Below are positions 9,824-22,283 of a stretch of DNA of 64,000 nt, piece by piece. The first letter of the stretch is position 1; each line of letters opens with the position of its first letter. The position numbers and the translations under genes were made by a program. The notes beneath the pieces are model-generated. The model was not told where the DNA came from. It was given only the letters and a program-made list of their open reading frames with translations, and did no database searches. This stretch comes from Morganella morganii (lineage in GTDB: Bacteria > Pseudomonadota > Gammaproteobacteria > Enterobacterales > Enterobacteriaceae): assembly GCF_019402645.1 (NCBI RefSeq), contig NZ_VKKS01000001.1, positions 3,081,787 to 3,145,786 of the forward strand, read 5' to 3'.

Positions 9824-10709
9824 TATTCTGCCGGAGCTGACCGCGATGAAAAGTAAGCAGCATACCCGCCCCCTGTCACGCCGTCTGCCGCTGAAACCAA
9901 TACTATTACTGCTCCCTGCCGCCATGCTGTTCCTGCTTTTCCAGCTTGCGCCGATGTTATGGGTGATTATTAACAGCTTTGTGTATGAAGATGCCTGGTC
10001 ATTGGGTAATTTTGCCGAAATCTTCAGCAGCCCTTTTTATATTCAGTCTTTTGAAAACACCCTGTGGATCTCCGGGATATCGGCTGCCGGCGGGCTGATC
10101 CTCGCGGTACTGTTTGCCGTCTCCTTGCAGCACACCCCGCCGCGTCCGCGCCGCTGGCTGATTGCCTTCACTAATATGACCGGCAATTTCAGCGGTGTGC
10201 CGCTGGCGTTTGCTTTTATCATCATTCTCGGCATCAACGGAGCTATCACTCTGCAACTGAAAGCCTGGGGAATGATTGAGGATTTCAATCTCTACAGCGC
10301 CGCCGGGCTGATGCTGATTTACCTCTATTTTCAGATCCCGCTGGGGATCATGCTGCTCTATCCGGCGTTTGATGCCCTGAAACCGGAGTGGGAAGATGCC
10401 GCCAAAACCATGGGCGCCGGGCGTCTGGCTTACTGGCGTTATGTCGCGCTGCCGGTGCTTTCTCCTGCTCTGCTCGGCACCTTTATCATTCTGTTCGCCA
10501 ATGCCGCCGGTGCCTACGCCTCCGCCTATGCGCTGACCACCGGGAACTACAACATGGTGACCGTCCGTATCGCCAGCCTGGTGTCCGGCGACCTGTTCCT
10601 GGAACCGAATATGGCAGCGGCACTCTCTGTCATGCTGATGGTTATCCTCGGATTCATCACTGCTGTCTATCACCGGCTGCTGAAACGGAGTTACCATGCC
10701 ACGTGCTGA
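9816..10709 (+). CDS. ABC transporter permease (first subunit)
   Basis: An inner-membrane permease of the binding-protein-dependent type, ~297 residues with about six membrane helices. The cytoplasmic EAA loop that contacts the ATPase is visible as EWEDAAKTMGAGRLAYWRY near residue 190. The start at ATG 9816 has AGGAG seven bases upstream and overlaps the phosphodiesterase gene by 8 bp; ATG 9846 is an alternative. The tight overlap indicates translational coupling within the Pho-box operon. Confidence 0.85.
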   Translation: MADILPELTAMKSKQHTRPLSRRLPLKPILLLLPAAMLFLLFQLAPMLWVIINSFVYEDAWSLGNFAEIFSSPFYIQSFENTLWISGISAAGGLILAVLFAVSLQHTPPRPRRWLIAFTNMTGNFSGVPLAFAFIIILGINGAITLQLKAWGMIEDFNLYSAAGLMLIYLYFQIPLGIMLLYPAFDALKPEWEDAAKTMGAGRLAYWRYVALPVLSPALLGTFIILFANAAGAYASAYALTTGNYNMVTVRIASLVSGDLFLEPNMAAALSVMLMVILGFITAVYHRLLKRSYHATC

Positions 10710-11496
10710 TCTCACACTCAATCCGCCGTCCATGGCGCGTTATCACAAAATCATGCTCAGCCTGATTGTGATCCTGCTGCTGCTGCCGATTATCGCAACA
10801 CTGGTATATTCCTTCTCCACCCGCTGGGGTGCCACAGTACTGCCGGACGGCCTGACGTTACAATGGTATCTGAAGCTATGGCAGGATCCGCGTTTTCTTG
10901 CTGCATTCGGCCGCTCGCTGTTTATCTGTTTTGTCACCCTCGCTATCAGCACCCTGGTGATCCTGCCGCTGGTGTTTGCCGTGTTTTATTACTTCCCGCG
11001 GCTGAAAGGGCTGATGGAGATCCTGATTATTCTGCCGTTCGCCGTGCCGCCGGTGGTCTCTTCTGTCGGACTGCTGCAACTGTTTGCTGACGGGCCGCTG
11101 CCGATTGCCGGTACCCCGTGGATTCTGATCGGCACCTATTTCACTATCACTCTGCCGTTTATGTACCGGGCACTGGCCAACAGTCTCAGCGGCGTGCCGC
11201 TGAAAGATTTACTGGATGCCGCCCATCTGCTCGGCGCAAGTACCTTTAAAGCGTTTTTGCTGGTGGTGGTGCCGAATATCCGCAAAGGGTTGCTGGTATC
11301 GCTGCTGATCACCTTTTCCTTCCTGTTCGGCGAATTTGTGTTTGCCAATATTCTGGCCGGCACCCGCTACGAAACACTGCAAATCTATCTCTATAACATG
11401 CGCCAGACCAGCGGCCATTTCACTTCTGCCCTGGTGATGAGTTACTTTATTTTTACCCTGTTCCTGACCCTGATCGCGACACGCTTAAGCCGCTGA
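10696..11496 (+). CDS. ABC transporter permease (second subunit)
   Basis: The partner permease, 266 residues, with six predicted membrane helices beginning at about residue 20. Its EAA-type loop reads PLKDLLDAAHLLGASTFKAF near residue 175. It overlaps the first permease by 14 bp. Two different permeases plus one ATPase and one binding protein make a complete importer. The layout resembles 2-aminoethylphosphonate and ferric-iron importers. Confidence 0.85.
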   Translation: MPRADLTLNPPSMARYHKIMLSLIVILLLLPIIATLVYSFSTRWGATVLPDGLTLQWYLKLWQDPRFLAAFGRSLFICFVTLAISTLVILPLVFAVFYYFPRLKGLMEILIILPFAVPPVVSSVGLLQLFADGPLPIAGTPWILIGTYFTITLPFMYRALANSLSGVPLKDLLDAAHLLGASTFKAFLLVVVPNIRKGLLVSLLITFSFLFGEFVFANILAGTRYETLQIYLYNMRQTSGHFTSALVMSYFIFTLFLTLIATRLSR

Positions 11497-11506
11497 GGAA
11501 TCACTG

Positions 11507-12535
<1,029 letters not shown>

Positions 12536-12544
12536 AGGAACGTC

Positions 12545-13210
12545 ATGTCAACATTAGCGGTTTTCGACCTCGATCACACCTTAATCGCAGCGGACAGCAG
12601 CCTGTTATGGACAGACTATCTGTGGGAAAAAGGCATTATCACCGACCCCGCCTTTCTTGCCGCTGATAAGCAGATGATGGCGGATTACAGCGCCGGAAAT
12701 CTGGATATGGCCGCGTATATGGCCTTCAGCCTGCAATCTCTGAGAAATGCGACGACCGGACAGATTGACGAATGGGTAGCTGAGTTTACCGAAAGCAAAG
12801 TACGTCCTCTGGTCTATCCTGATGCCATCAAAACCCTCGCATTTTACAAAGAGCACGGTGTGCCGGTGATTATTATTTCCGCCACCGCCGATTTTATTGT
12901 CAAACCGGTGGCGAAAATGCTGGGGGTGAATCTGGCGTTTGGTATTGAGCCGGAAGTCAGGGATAATCACTACACCGGTGCATTACAGGGGATCACTACC
13001 TTCCGTGAAGGTAAAGTGGAAAAACTGGCTAACTGGCTGGATATTCGTCAGTTTTTACCGGAGCGTACGATTTTTTATACCGACTCTGCCAACGATTTAC
13101 CACTGTGCCGTTACGCCACCGATGTTCTGACCGTCAACGCTGACCCGGTATTGCAGGCAGAAGCAGAAAAGCAGGGATGGACACAGCTGAAGTGGGTGCT
13201 GCCGGGGTAA
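12545..13210 (+). CDS. HAD-IB family phosphatase
   Basis: A 221-residue phosphoserine-phosphatase-like HAD hydrolase of subfamily IB. Motif I is FDLDHTL (nucleophile and acid Asp, residues 7-13), motif II is ISAT near residue 111, and motifs III/IV are the conserved Lys near KVEKLANW plus YTDSANDLPL. It is cytoplasmic. It lies 9 bp after the ATPase gene, so it is the last gene of the Pho-box operon. A plausible role is to release phosphate from the monoester left by the operon's phosphodiesterase; that pairing is inference. Confidence 0.8.
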   Translation: MSTLAVFDLDHTLIAADSSLLWTDYLWEKGIITDPAFLAADKQMMADYSAGNLDMAAYMAFSLQSLRNATTGQIDEWVAEFTESKVRPLVYPDAIKTLAFYKEHGVPVIIISATADFIVKPVAKMLGVNLAFGIEPEVRDNHYTGALQGITTFREGKVEKLANWLDIRQFLPERTIFYTDSANDLPLCRYATDVLTVNADPVLQAEAEKQGWTQLKWVLPG

Positions 13211-13218
13211 TATCAGAC

Positions 13219-13255
13219 GGCGTAATACAGCATCCTGTTGCTGCTGCATTACGCC
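13219..13255. terminator. Hairpin between the Pho-box operon and the convergent chemoreceptor gene
   Basis: GGCGTAAT and, after one mismatch, CAGCA pair with the matching TGCTG and ATTACGCC arm. It sits between two convergent stop codons, so it probably terminates or protects transcripts from both sides. There is no strong T tract. Confidence 0.5.
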
Positions 13256-13267
13256 AGCTAAATTGGG

Positions 13268-14845
13268 TCAGGCAGCGCTGCTTCCCAGCCTGAATTGAGT
13301 CATGGCCTGCATGAGTTGCCCCGCCTGCTGATGCAGGCTTTCCGCTGCAGCCGCATTTTCAACCACCAGTGCGGCGTTCTGCTGTGTGACCTCATCAATC
13401 TGCTGTACGGCAATCCCGACCTGAGAAATCCCCTGAGACTGCTCATTCGCCGCCAGTGTCAGCGCGTCAATCATCTGACTGACGCCCTGTGTCTGAGTGA
13501 CAATCACCTGCATCGACTCACCGGCTTCTGCCACCAGTTTACTGCCTGCGTCCACCTGCTCAACACTGGCATTAATCAGATTTTTTATTTCACCGGCAGC
13601 CTGTGCACTCCGCTGTGCCAGTGTCCGGACTTCGCCGGATACCACAGCAAAACCGCGTCCGTGTTCACCTGCACGTGCTGCTTCCACCGCCGCGTTCAGT
13701 GCGAGGATATTGGTCTGGAATGCGATGGAATCAATCACACCGATAATGTCAGTGATTGTCCGTGAAGAATGTGCGATATCCTGCATAGCATGAACAACCA
13801 GATCGACCTTCTCACCACCATGACGGGCCGTTTCGGAAGCTTCCGCTGCCATCATGTTCGCTTTGGCGGCAATCTCCGCACTGCTTTTCACAGTGGCAGA
13901 CAACTGTTCCATTGATGCCGCAGTCTGTTGCAGACTACTGGCCTGGGATTCAGTCCGCTGGCTCAGATCAGCATTACCGCTGGTTATCTGCATTGTGCCG
14001 GTCACGATACTGTCACTGTTATTACGCACCGTGCCGACAATACCGGCCAGATTCCTCTGCATTGCTTTCAGTGTACTCAGCACACTGCCCTCCGGAACCG
14101 GGTGAGTTTCGCAGGACGGCGACAGATCACCGGAAGCGACACGTTCAGCCACTTCTTTCAGTTGTGCGGGTTCAGCACCCAGCGCACGGGTCAGATTCCG
14201 GATAATCATCACCCCGGAAACAATCGCCAACGTTAATGCCAGCAGTGTGAACACCAGAATAATGTTGCTCTGACGCTCAAAATTCGTATTAAACTGCTGA
14301 ATGAGCTGATTACCGGTTTCAGTGCCGTGGTCTCTGCTGGCACGAAATGACATGATATAGGCATCCGATGCGGCATATTCCGCATCCATCATTTTCGCAA
14401 CAGCCTCCTCATGCCGGCCCTGCTGATCCAGTTCAAGTACTTCCCGGGTCACTGCGGCATACTGTTTTTCATCCGCTATCATCTTATCAAGCAAGGCCCG
14501 CCCCTGCGGATCCATGCCGAACTCATTCACCATATCCAGCAGTGTCTGAGTTCTTTCACTCACTTTCCCGTCCTCTTCTTTAAAACGGTTAAGTTCTTCT
14601 GTTTTATCTTTCTTATCAGTCGCATTGATCATATCCCGCAACATGATCGCCCGTTCTTCCGTTGCATGGCGGACTTCATACGCCTGAACCTGAAGTGCAT
14701 ATGTCCCGTTAACGTAATTCGTGAACATCTCTTTGTCTTTATAAAGGTTCATAACCGCCATCCCGGAAACCAGAGCCAGAATGGCGATCAGAATACCGAA
14801 TGTGACAGATAACCTGACACGAATCGTCGTATTTTTAAGATTCAT
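13268..14845 (-). CDS. Methyl-accepting chemotaxis protein
   Basis: A transmembrane chemoreceptor of 525 residues from ATG 14845, which follows an AGGAAAA ribosome site; the longer frame to 14869 lacks one. TM1 lies at about residues 10-32. A periplasmic four-helix ligand domain follows, then TM2 at about 190-212, a HAMP segment, and a full signalling domain with the conserved hairpin tip containing [18 protein letters not shown]. The C-terminus ends in LGSSAA, with no NWETF-type CheR/CheB tether, so it may depend on other receptors for adaptation. The ligand is unknown. It is monocistronic and convergent with the Pho-box operon. Confidence 0.92.
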   Translation of the reverse strand: MNLKNTTIRVRLSVTFGILIAILALVSGMAVMNLYKDKEMFTNYVNGTYALQVQAYEVRHATEERAIMLRDMINATDKKDKTEELNRFKEEDGKVSERTQTLLDMVNEFGMDPQGRALLDKMIADEKQYAAVTREVLELDQQGRHEEAVAKMMDAEYAASDAYIMSFRASRDHGTETGNQLIQQFNTNFERQSNIILVFTLLALTLAIVSGVMIIRNLTRALGAEPAQLKEVAERVASGDLSPSCETHPVPEGSVLSTLKAMQRNLAGIVGTVRNNSDSIVTGTMQITSGNADLSQRTESQASSLQQTAASMEQLSATVKSSAEIAAKANMMAAEASETARHGGEKVDLVVHAMQDIAHSSRTITDIIGVIDSIAFQTNILALNAAVEAARAGEHGRGFAVVSGEVRTLAQRSAQAAGEIKNLINASVEQVDAGSKLVAEAGESMQVIVTQTQGVSQMIDALTLAANEQSQGISQVGIAVQQIDEVTQQNAALVVENAAAAESLHQQAGQLMQAMTQFRLGSSAA

Positions 14846-15102
14846 ATTTTTTCCTGATGCAAAAAGCAATCAATAAGGCCAATAAATAACCAAATGTCTT
14901 TTCTTATATGCCGTAATAAGGCACGCCGACAAAAAACATCGGCAACTGACCGGAAATTATCAGTTTTAATTTAATTTTTTTATATTTAGCCGCTGCGGTG
15001 TAATCGGTGAATACTGAGATGACAAATTACCGGCTTTTGTGTTCTGAATATCAGGGAGGATAACCGGAGCACTGCAAGTGAGCGAATGATGTTATAAAAA
15101 GG
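14846..15102. other. Intergenic stretch upstream of the chemoreceptor and thi promoters
   Basis: About 260 bp without a credible gene. It is A/T rich near 14940-14990 and presumably contains the chemoreceptor promoter. I found no repeat, tRNA or small ORF with a ribosome site. Confidence 0.5.
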
Positions 15103-15130
15103 TTGTAGTTTCCGGGCAGCTTCTTATACT
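15103..15130 (+). promoter_or_regulatory. Promoter of thiCEFSGH
   Basis: TTGTAG (15103-15108) and TATACT (15125-15130) are separated by 16 bp and lie just upstream of the TPP riboswitch, where the transcript should begin. Confidence 0.6.
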
Positions 15131-15137
15131 GAAGTCT

Positions 15138-15247
15138 TTCTTGTCGGAGTGCCCAGCATTTATCCCCGTGATAAATCGGGCTGAGACCGTTAATTCGGGA
15201 TCCGCGGAACCTGATCGGGTTAGTACCCGCGAAGGGAACAAGAGTAA
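15138..15247 (+). ncRNA. TPP riboswitch (THI element)
   Basis: The conserved THI-box pieces are in order: GTCGGAGTGCCC, the CTGAGA pyrimidine-sensor core (15181-15186), ACCTGATCGGGTTAGTACC, and the closing GCGAAGGGAACAAG. It lies in the thiC 5' leader, 150 bp before the start codon. Thiamine pyrophosphate binding is expected to turn off thiC translation or transcription. Confidence 0.95.
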
Positions 15248-15327
15248 TCTTTTCTTTTTTTAACCACTGTTTTCAGCCGCCGCAGTGCGGATGTTGTGTA
15301 CAGCCGGTTATCACGCATTACTCCTGA

Positions 15328-17990
<2,663 letters not shown>

Positions 17991-18001
<11 letters not shown>

Positions 18002-18749
18002 TCATGACTTTATGCGCTACAGCCGCCAGTTGCTGCTGGAGGATATCGGCCCGGAAGGTCAGCTGAAACTCAAACAGTCTCATGCGGTGATCACCGGCCT
18101 CGGCGGACTGGGTTCACCGGCGGCGCTGTATCTGGCCGCAGCCGGTGTTGGTGAACTGACACTGATTGATGATGATGAAGTGCATCTCTCCAATCTCCAG
18201 CGCCAGATTTTATATACCGAAGCTGATGTGCCGGACAATAAAGCCCGCACAGCGGCGGCGCGTCTGCGGGCGCTGAATCCCGCACTGACACTCAATGTGA
18301 TTACCGAACGCCAGACCGGGGAAACGCTGCAACATATTGTACAAACAGCGGATATTGTCCTCGACTGTACCGATAACATGGCGACCCGCCATGCTATCAA
18401 TGCCGCCTGTGTCACGCAGCAAAAGACGCTGGTCAGCGGCAGTGCGGTCGGATTCAGCGGGCAACTTCTGGTGTTGCAGCCACCGTTTGAGCACGGCTGT
18501 TACTGCTGTCTTTATCCGGATGATGTGATTCCGGAACGTAACTGCCGCACCGCCGGTGTGCTCGGCCCGGTTGTCGGGGTGATCGGCACACTCCAGGCGC
18601 TGGAAGCCATTAAATTGCTGGCCGGATTGTCTTCCCCGCTGAACGGAAAATTACGCCTTTTCGACGGCAGACAGCAGAGCTGGAGCACATTACAACTCCG
18701 GCGGGCGGCAGACTGCCCGGTGTGTCAGGAGGCAGACGCATGCGCATAA
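17991..18749 (+). CDS. thiF: ThiS adenylyltransferase
   Basis: ThiF adenylates the C-terminal Gly of ThiS, the E1-like step of thiazole sulfur transfer. The 252 residues hold the [17 protein letters not shown] nucleotide loop, the [13 protein letters not shown] segment, DCTDNMATR, the conserved ERNCRTAG Cys and zinc CxxC pairs (CYCC-type and CPVC). An AGGAGG site precedes ATG 17991. It ends overlapping thiS by 10 bp. Confidence 0.95.
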
Positions 18750-18940
18750 CCGTTAATGACGAGGTGATGAATTTTGATGCACCCATTACCGTCAGTGAAC
18801 TGCTGACCGCCCTCGGTCGCCCGGTGACGGGTATTGCTGTCGCAGTCAACCAGACCATTGTTGTCCGTGGCAGCTGGTCAGAACATGTTGTCCGCGACGG
18901 CGATCAGATTTTACTTTTTCAGGCTATCGCAGGAGGTTAA
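18740..18940 (+). CDS. thiS: Sulfur carrier protein ThiS
   Basis: A 66-residue ubiquitin-like carrier that delivers sulfur for thiazole formation. It starts MRITVNDEV at 18740, inside the end of thiF, and ends in the required Gly-Gly (IAGG). The six residues upstream of Met18740 in the same frame are not family-like. Confidence 0.95.
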   Translation: MRITVNDEVMNFDAPITVSELLTALGRPVTGIAVAVNQTIVVRGSWSEHVVRDGDQILLFQAIAGG

Positions 18941-18942
18941 TG

Positions 18943-19710
18943 ATGCTGACGATTGCAGATACCACATTTACATCCCACTTATTTACCGGCACCGGAAAAT
19001 ACACCAGCGGCCGGGTGATGCAGGAAGCCATTGCTGCCTCCGGCAGTCAGCTGGTCACCATGGCGATGAAGCGCATCGATCTCACACAGGGACATGACGA
19101 TATCCTTGCCCCGCTCCGCGAGACGGGTATTAAACTGCTGCCGAATACCTCCGGAGCGAATAATGCCCGGGAAGCGGTATTTGCCGCACAGCTGGCACGG
19201 GAAGCACTCGGTACCAACTGGATCAAGCTGGAGATCCACCCCGATGCCCGTTACCTGCTGCCGGATCCGGTTGAAACCCTGGCGGCGGCGGAAATTCTGG
19301 TCAAAGAGGGCTTTGTTGTCCTGCCTTATTGCAGTGCAGACCCGGTGTTATGCCGCAGGTTGCAGGAGGCCGGATGCGCTGCTGTCATGCCGCTGGGAGC
19401 GCCTATCGGCTCCAATCAGGGATTACAGACCCGCGGGATGCTGCGCATTATTATTGAGCAGGCAACGGTTCCGGTGGTGATTGATGCCGGGATCGGCGCA
19501 CCAAGCCATGCCCTGGAAGCTATTGAACTGGGCGCGGATGCCGTGCTGGTCAATACCGCCATGGCCGTCGCCCGTTCACCTGTCACCATGGCAAAAGCGT
19601 TCCGTCAGGCCATTGAGGCCGGGCTGCTGGCGCGGGAGGCAGAACCGGCACCGAAGCAGCAACAGGCATCAGCATCCAGCCCGCTGACCTCATTCCTGGG
19701 AGCCTTGTGA
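18943..19710 (+). CDS. thiG: Thiazole synthase
   Basis: ThiG builds thiazole phosphate from deoxyxylulose phosphate, dehydroglycine and ThiS thiocarboxylate. The barrel signatures are [11 protein letters not shown] at the N-terminus, the MAMKRID strand, [20 protein letters not shown] and [23 protein letters not shown] 18943 has AGGAGG at a spacing of six. The ATG at 18940 overlaps the thiS stop and is too close to that site, though it is a possible start. It overlaps thiH by one base. Confidence 0.96.
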   Translation: MLTIADTTFTSHLFTGTGKYTSGRVMQEAIAASGSQLVTMAMKRIDLTQGHDDILAPLRETGIKLLPNTSGANNAREAVFAAQLAREALGTNWIKLEIHPDARYLLPDPVETLAAAEILVKEGFVVLPYCSADPVLCRRLQEAGCAAVMPLGAPIGSNQGLQTRGMLRIIIEQATVPVVIDAGIGAPSHALEAIELGADAVLVNTAMAVARSPVTMAKAFRQAIEAGLLAREAEPAPKQQQASASSPLTSFLGAL

Positions 19711-20837
19711 TGAGTGAAAAAACCTTCAGCGATCGCTGGCAACAGCTGGACTGGGATGACCTCACCTTACAGCTCAACAGCAAAACCGCACAGGATGTTG
19801 AGCTGGCTCTGAGTGCGGATACACTGACTCCGGCCGGTTTTATGGCACTGATTTCTCCTGCCGCCCGGCCGTATCTCGAAGTGATGGCGCAGAAAGCACA
19901 GGCGCTGACCCGGCAGCGTTTCGGCCATGTCGTCGGGATGTATGTCCCGCTTTATCTCTCTAACCTGTGTGCCAACGATTGTACTTACTGCGGTTTCTCC
20001 ATGAGCAATCACATTAAGCGCAAGACTCTGACACCGGAAGAAATCCATACAGAATGCAAAGCAATAAAAGCACTCGGGTTTGACAGCCTGCTGCTGGTCA
20101 CCGGTGAGCATCAGCGCAAAGTGGGAATGGATTACTTCCGCGAAACCTTCCCGCTGATCCGCAACTATTTCAGCACCATGATGATGGAAGTGCAGCCGAT
20201 GGCAACAGAGGAGTACGCCGAGCTGCGCACGCTGGGACTGGACGGTGTGATGGTGTATCAGGAAACCTATCATGAGAGCACCTATCAGCGGCATCATCTG
20301 AAAGGTAAAAAACAGGATTTTCACTGGCGGTTACAGACACCGGATCGCCTCGGTCAGGCCGGGATCAGCAAGATCGGGCTCGGCGCGCTGATCGGCCTGT
20401 CCGGACAGTGGCGGACAGACTGCTATATGGTCGCGGAACATCTGCATTATCTGCGTCAGCGCTACTGGAAAACCCGTTATTCCATCTCTTTCCCGCGTCT
20501 GCGCCCGTGTGCAGGCGGTATTGAGCCGGAATCCCTGATGAATGAAACGGAGCTGGTGCAACTTATCTGTGCATTCCGCCTGTTCGCGCCGGATATTGAG
20601 CTGTCACTTTCCACCCGGGAATCACCGTATTTCCGTGATCATATGGTGCCGGTGGCGATAAACCAGGTCAGCGCCGGTTCCCGTACCCGGCCCGGCGGCT
20701 ATGCTGAAGAGGATGACCCTGAACTGGAGCAGTTCAGCCCGCATGATAACCGCTCGCCGCAGCAGGTTGCGGATGCCCTGCTTGCCGCCGGTCTTCAGCC
20801 GGTCTGGAAAGACTGGGATAAATATCTGGGAAGGTGA
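19710..20837 (+). CDS. thiH: 2-iminoacetate synthase (tyrosine lyase)
   Basis: ThiH is the radical SAM enzyme that cleaves tyrosine to dehydroglycine for the anaerobic thiazole route. The CxxxCxxC cluster motif is seen as CANDCTYCGF (Cys87, 91, 94). The 375-residue length is normal. The start is ATG 19710, overlapping the thiG stop (TGATG); a GTG at 19707 is less likely. Use of ThiH rather than the ThiO glycine oxidase is the enterobacterial pattern. Confidence 0.96.
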   Translation: MSEKTFSDRWQQLDWDDLTLQLNSKTAQDVELALSADTLTPAGFMALISPAARPYLEVMAQKAQALTRQRFGHVVGMYVPLYLSNLCANDCTYCGFSMSNHIKRKTLTPEEIHTECKAIKALGFDSLLLVTGEHQRKVGMDYFRETFPLIRNYFSTMMMEVQPMATEEYAELRTLGLDGVMVYQETYHESTYQRHHLKGKKQDFHWRLQTPDRLGQAGISKIGLGALIGLSGQWRTDCYMVAEHLHYLRQRYWKTRYSISFPRLRPCAGGIEPESLMNETELVQLICAFRLFAPDIELSLSTRESPYFRDHMVPVAINQVSAGSRTRPGGYAEEDDPELEQFSPHDNRSPQQVADALLAAGLQPVWKDWDKYLGR

Positions 20838-20844
20838 TATGAAA

Positions 20845-20873
20845 AAAGGCCGGAATTACCGGCCTTATTTTTT
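20845..20873 (+). terminator. Rho-independent terminator of the thi operon
   Basis: AAGGCCGG and CCGGCCTT pair around a five-base loop and are followed by ATTTTTT, 8 bp after the thiH stop. Confidence 0.9.
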
Positions 20874-20885
20874 ATTTGTGTTCTG

Positions 20886-22199
20886 TTATCTGTCTACCAC
20901 AATATCCTTATTCACCACTTCCGGACCACTGTTACCAATCATTGTGGCAAATTTATCAATCGGATCGGTGCGCAGTGCATAGAGACGCTTCAGGGCATAC
21001 GGATTATCGCCAAGGCGGACTTTCCCCTGAATAGTGGTGACTGCCAGAGTCATTCCGGCCTGCTGTGCAGCATCCATAGCATCCTGATTATATGCCCCGA
21101 AAGGATATGCCAGGTAGTGCTGCTGCGGATTCAGTTTTGCCAGCACCCGCTGTGAACGCTGGTAATCCAGCAGGATCGTGTGTTCCTTGCGGCTGAAAAT
21201 AATCGGGTTTTTCCGGTTATCGAGGCGATGCAAAAAATGAGTATGTGACTGAATATAAAAGGTATCCCGTGACTGCATCAGCTCCGGCCAGCACATAAAC
21301 TGCAATCCGTCAGGTGCCCATTTTTGCGGCTTTGATTTCACCCGCGAGGAAATCACAAACAGCGTGGCTTTTTGGTCATTCTGTTTCAGGATCGGATAAG
21401 CATAGCGGTAAACCGATTTCAGACCATCGTCGAATGTCAGCACTACTACTTTACCCGGCAGGTTATTTTCTTTCTCCAGATAACCGGCCACATCATCAGG
21501 GGAAATCGTCCGGTAACCGGCCTGCTTCAGATAGTCCATCTGCGCTTTAAAAGCTTCAACCGACGTTGTGGTCGAAGTATGGCGGAAATTCCTGTTTTCA
21601 CTGTCCTTCAGGATATGGTGATAAGTCAGGATCGGGATCCCGTTATCCAGCTCCACATCCGATAAACGGATGTATGCGAGTCTGTCCGCCAGGCGGATAG
21701 TCAGCCAGACAATTTTCTCACCTTCCCGGTTTTCCCTGATCATTTTGGCCAGAACCGGATAACGCAGATCACCAAACAGTGTGGCAACCGGCGTTTTTTC
21801 ATCATCCGGCGTACCAAATACATTGGTGTTACTGATGGTTATCAGATAATCATAAATCGGATTATTCAATTCATTCAGTGTATCCAGCGGTGGCACGATT
21901 TTCGGTTTTTTATCTGACAGATGCCCGCTACCGACAAAACCCCGGTCATTACCAAACTGTAATTCACGAAATTCTCCCTTCATCGGGTAAATATAAAAGC
22001 CGTATGACGGATTCAGTTCCGCAACACCCTGTATCACACCGGCAACCGGTGCAAAAATTACCTGCGGTTCTTTTACCTGAATCAGTAGCGGAGGTTCATC
22101 TTTCAGTAACCATTCCTGTGAGTCAGAAGGGATTTCCGCCGCCCCGCTGATACCAGTGGCGGAGAATAACACCATGAGAATAAAAAATAAATTGCGCAT
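20886..22199 (-). CDS. Secreted polysaccharide deacetylase (NodB domain)
   Basis: A 437-residue exported protein with an N-terminal signal peptide ending near ISGAAE. Residues ~60-190 form an unassigned domain. From about residue 195 there is a NodB/carbohydrate-esterase-4 domain: ILTYHHI, then VVLTFDDG (two metal/catalytic Asp), QSHTHFLHRL (His ligands, an H-x3-H arrangement) and YLAYPFGAYN. This layout resembles PgaB-type deacetylases of poly-N-acetylglucosamine but without its hydrolase half. The substrate is unknown. It sits between thiH and rpoC, where E. coli has htrC, and is transcribed toward thiH. It is probably not an original member of this neighbourhood. Confidence 0.85.
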   Translation of the reverse strand: MRNLFFILMVLFSATGISGAAEIPSDSQEWLLKDEPPLLIQVKEPQVIFAPVAGVIQGVAELNPSYGFYIYPMKGEFRELQFGNDRGFVGSGHLSDKKPKIVPPLDTLNELNNPIYDYLITISNTNVFGTPDDEKTPVATLFGDLRYPVLAKMIRENREGEKIVWLTIRLADRLAYIRLSDVELDNGIPILTYHHILKDSENRNFRHTSTTTSVEAFKAQMDYLKQAGYRTISPDDVAGYLEKENNLPGKVVVLTFDDGLKSVYRYAYPILKQNDQKATLFVISSRVKSKPQKWAPDGLQFMCWPELMQSRDTFYIQSHTHFLHRLDNRKNPIIFSRKEHTILLDYQRSQRVLAKLNPQQHYLAYPFGAYNQDAMDAAQQAGMTLAVTTIQGKVRLGDNPYALKRLYALRTDPIDKFATMIGNSGPEVVNKDIVVDR

Positions 22200-22228
22200 A
22201 ATATGCCCATTTTTCTGCTAAACTGAAC

Positions 22229-22256
22229 AAAAAAGCCCTCCTTAAAAAGGAGGGCT
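22229..22256 (-). terminator. Rho-independent terminator after rpoC
   Basis: On the minus strand AGCCCTCC pairs with GGAGGGCT around a T/A-rich loop and is followed by TTTTTTG. It ends the rpoBC transcript and separates it from the deacetylase gene. Confidence 0.9.
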
Positions 22257-22283
22257 GTTCAGTCAGTTACATCGCTGTATCAC

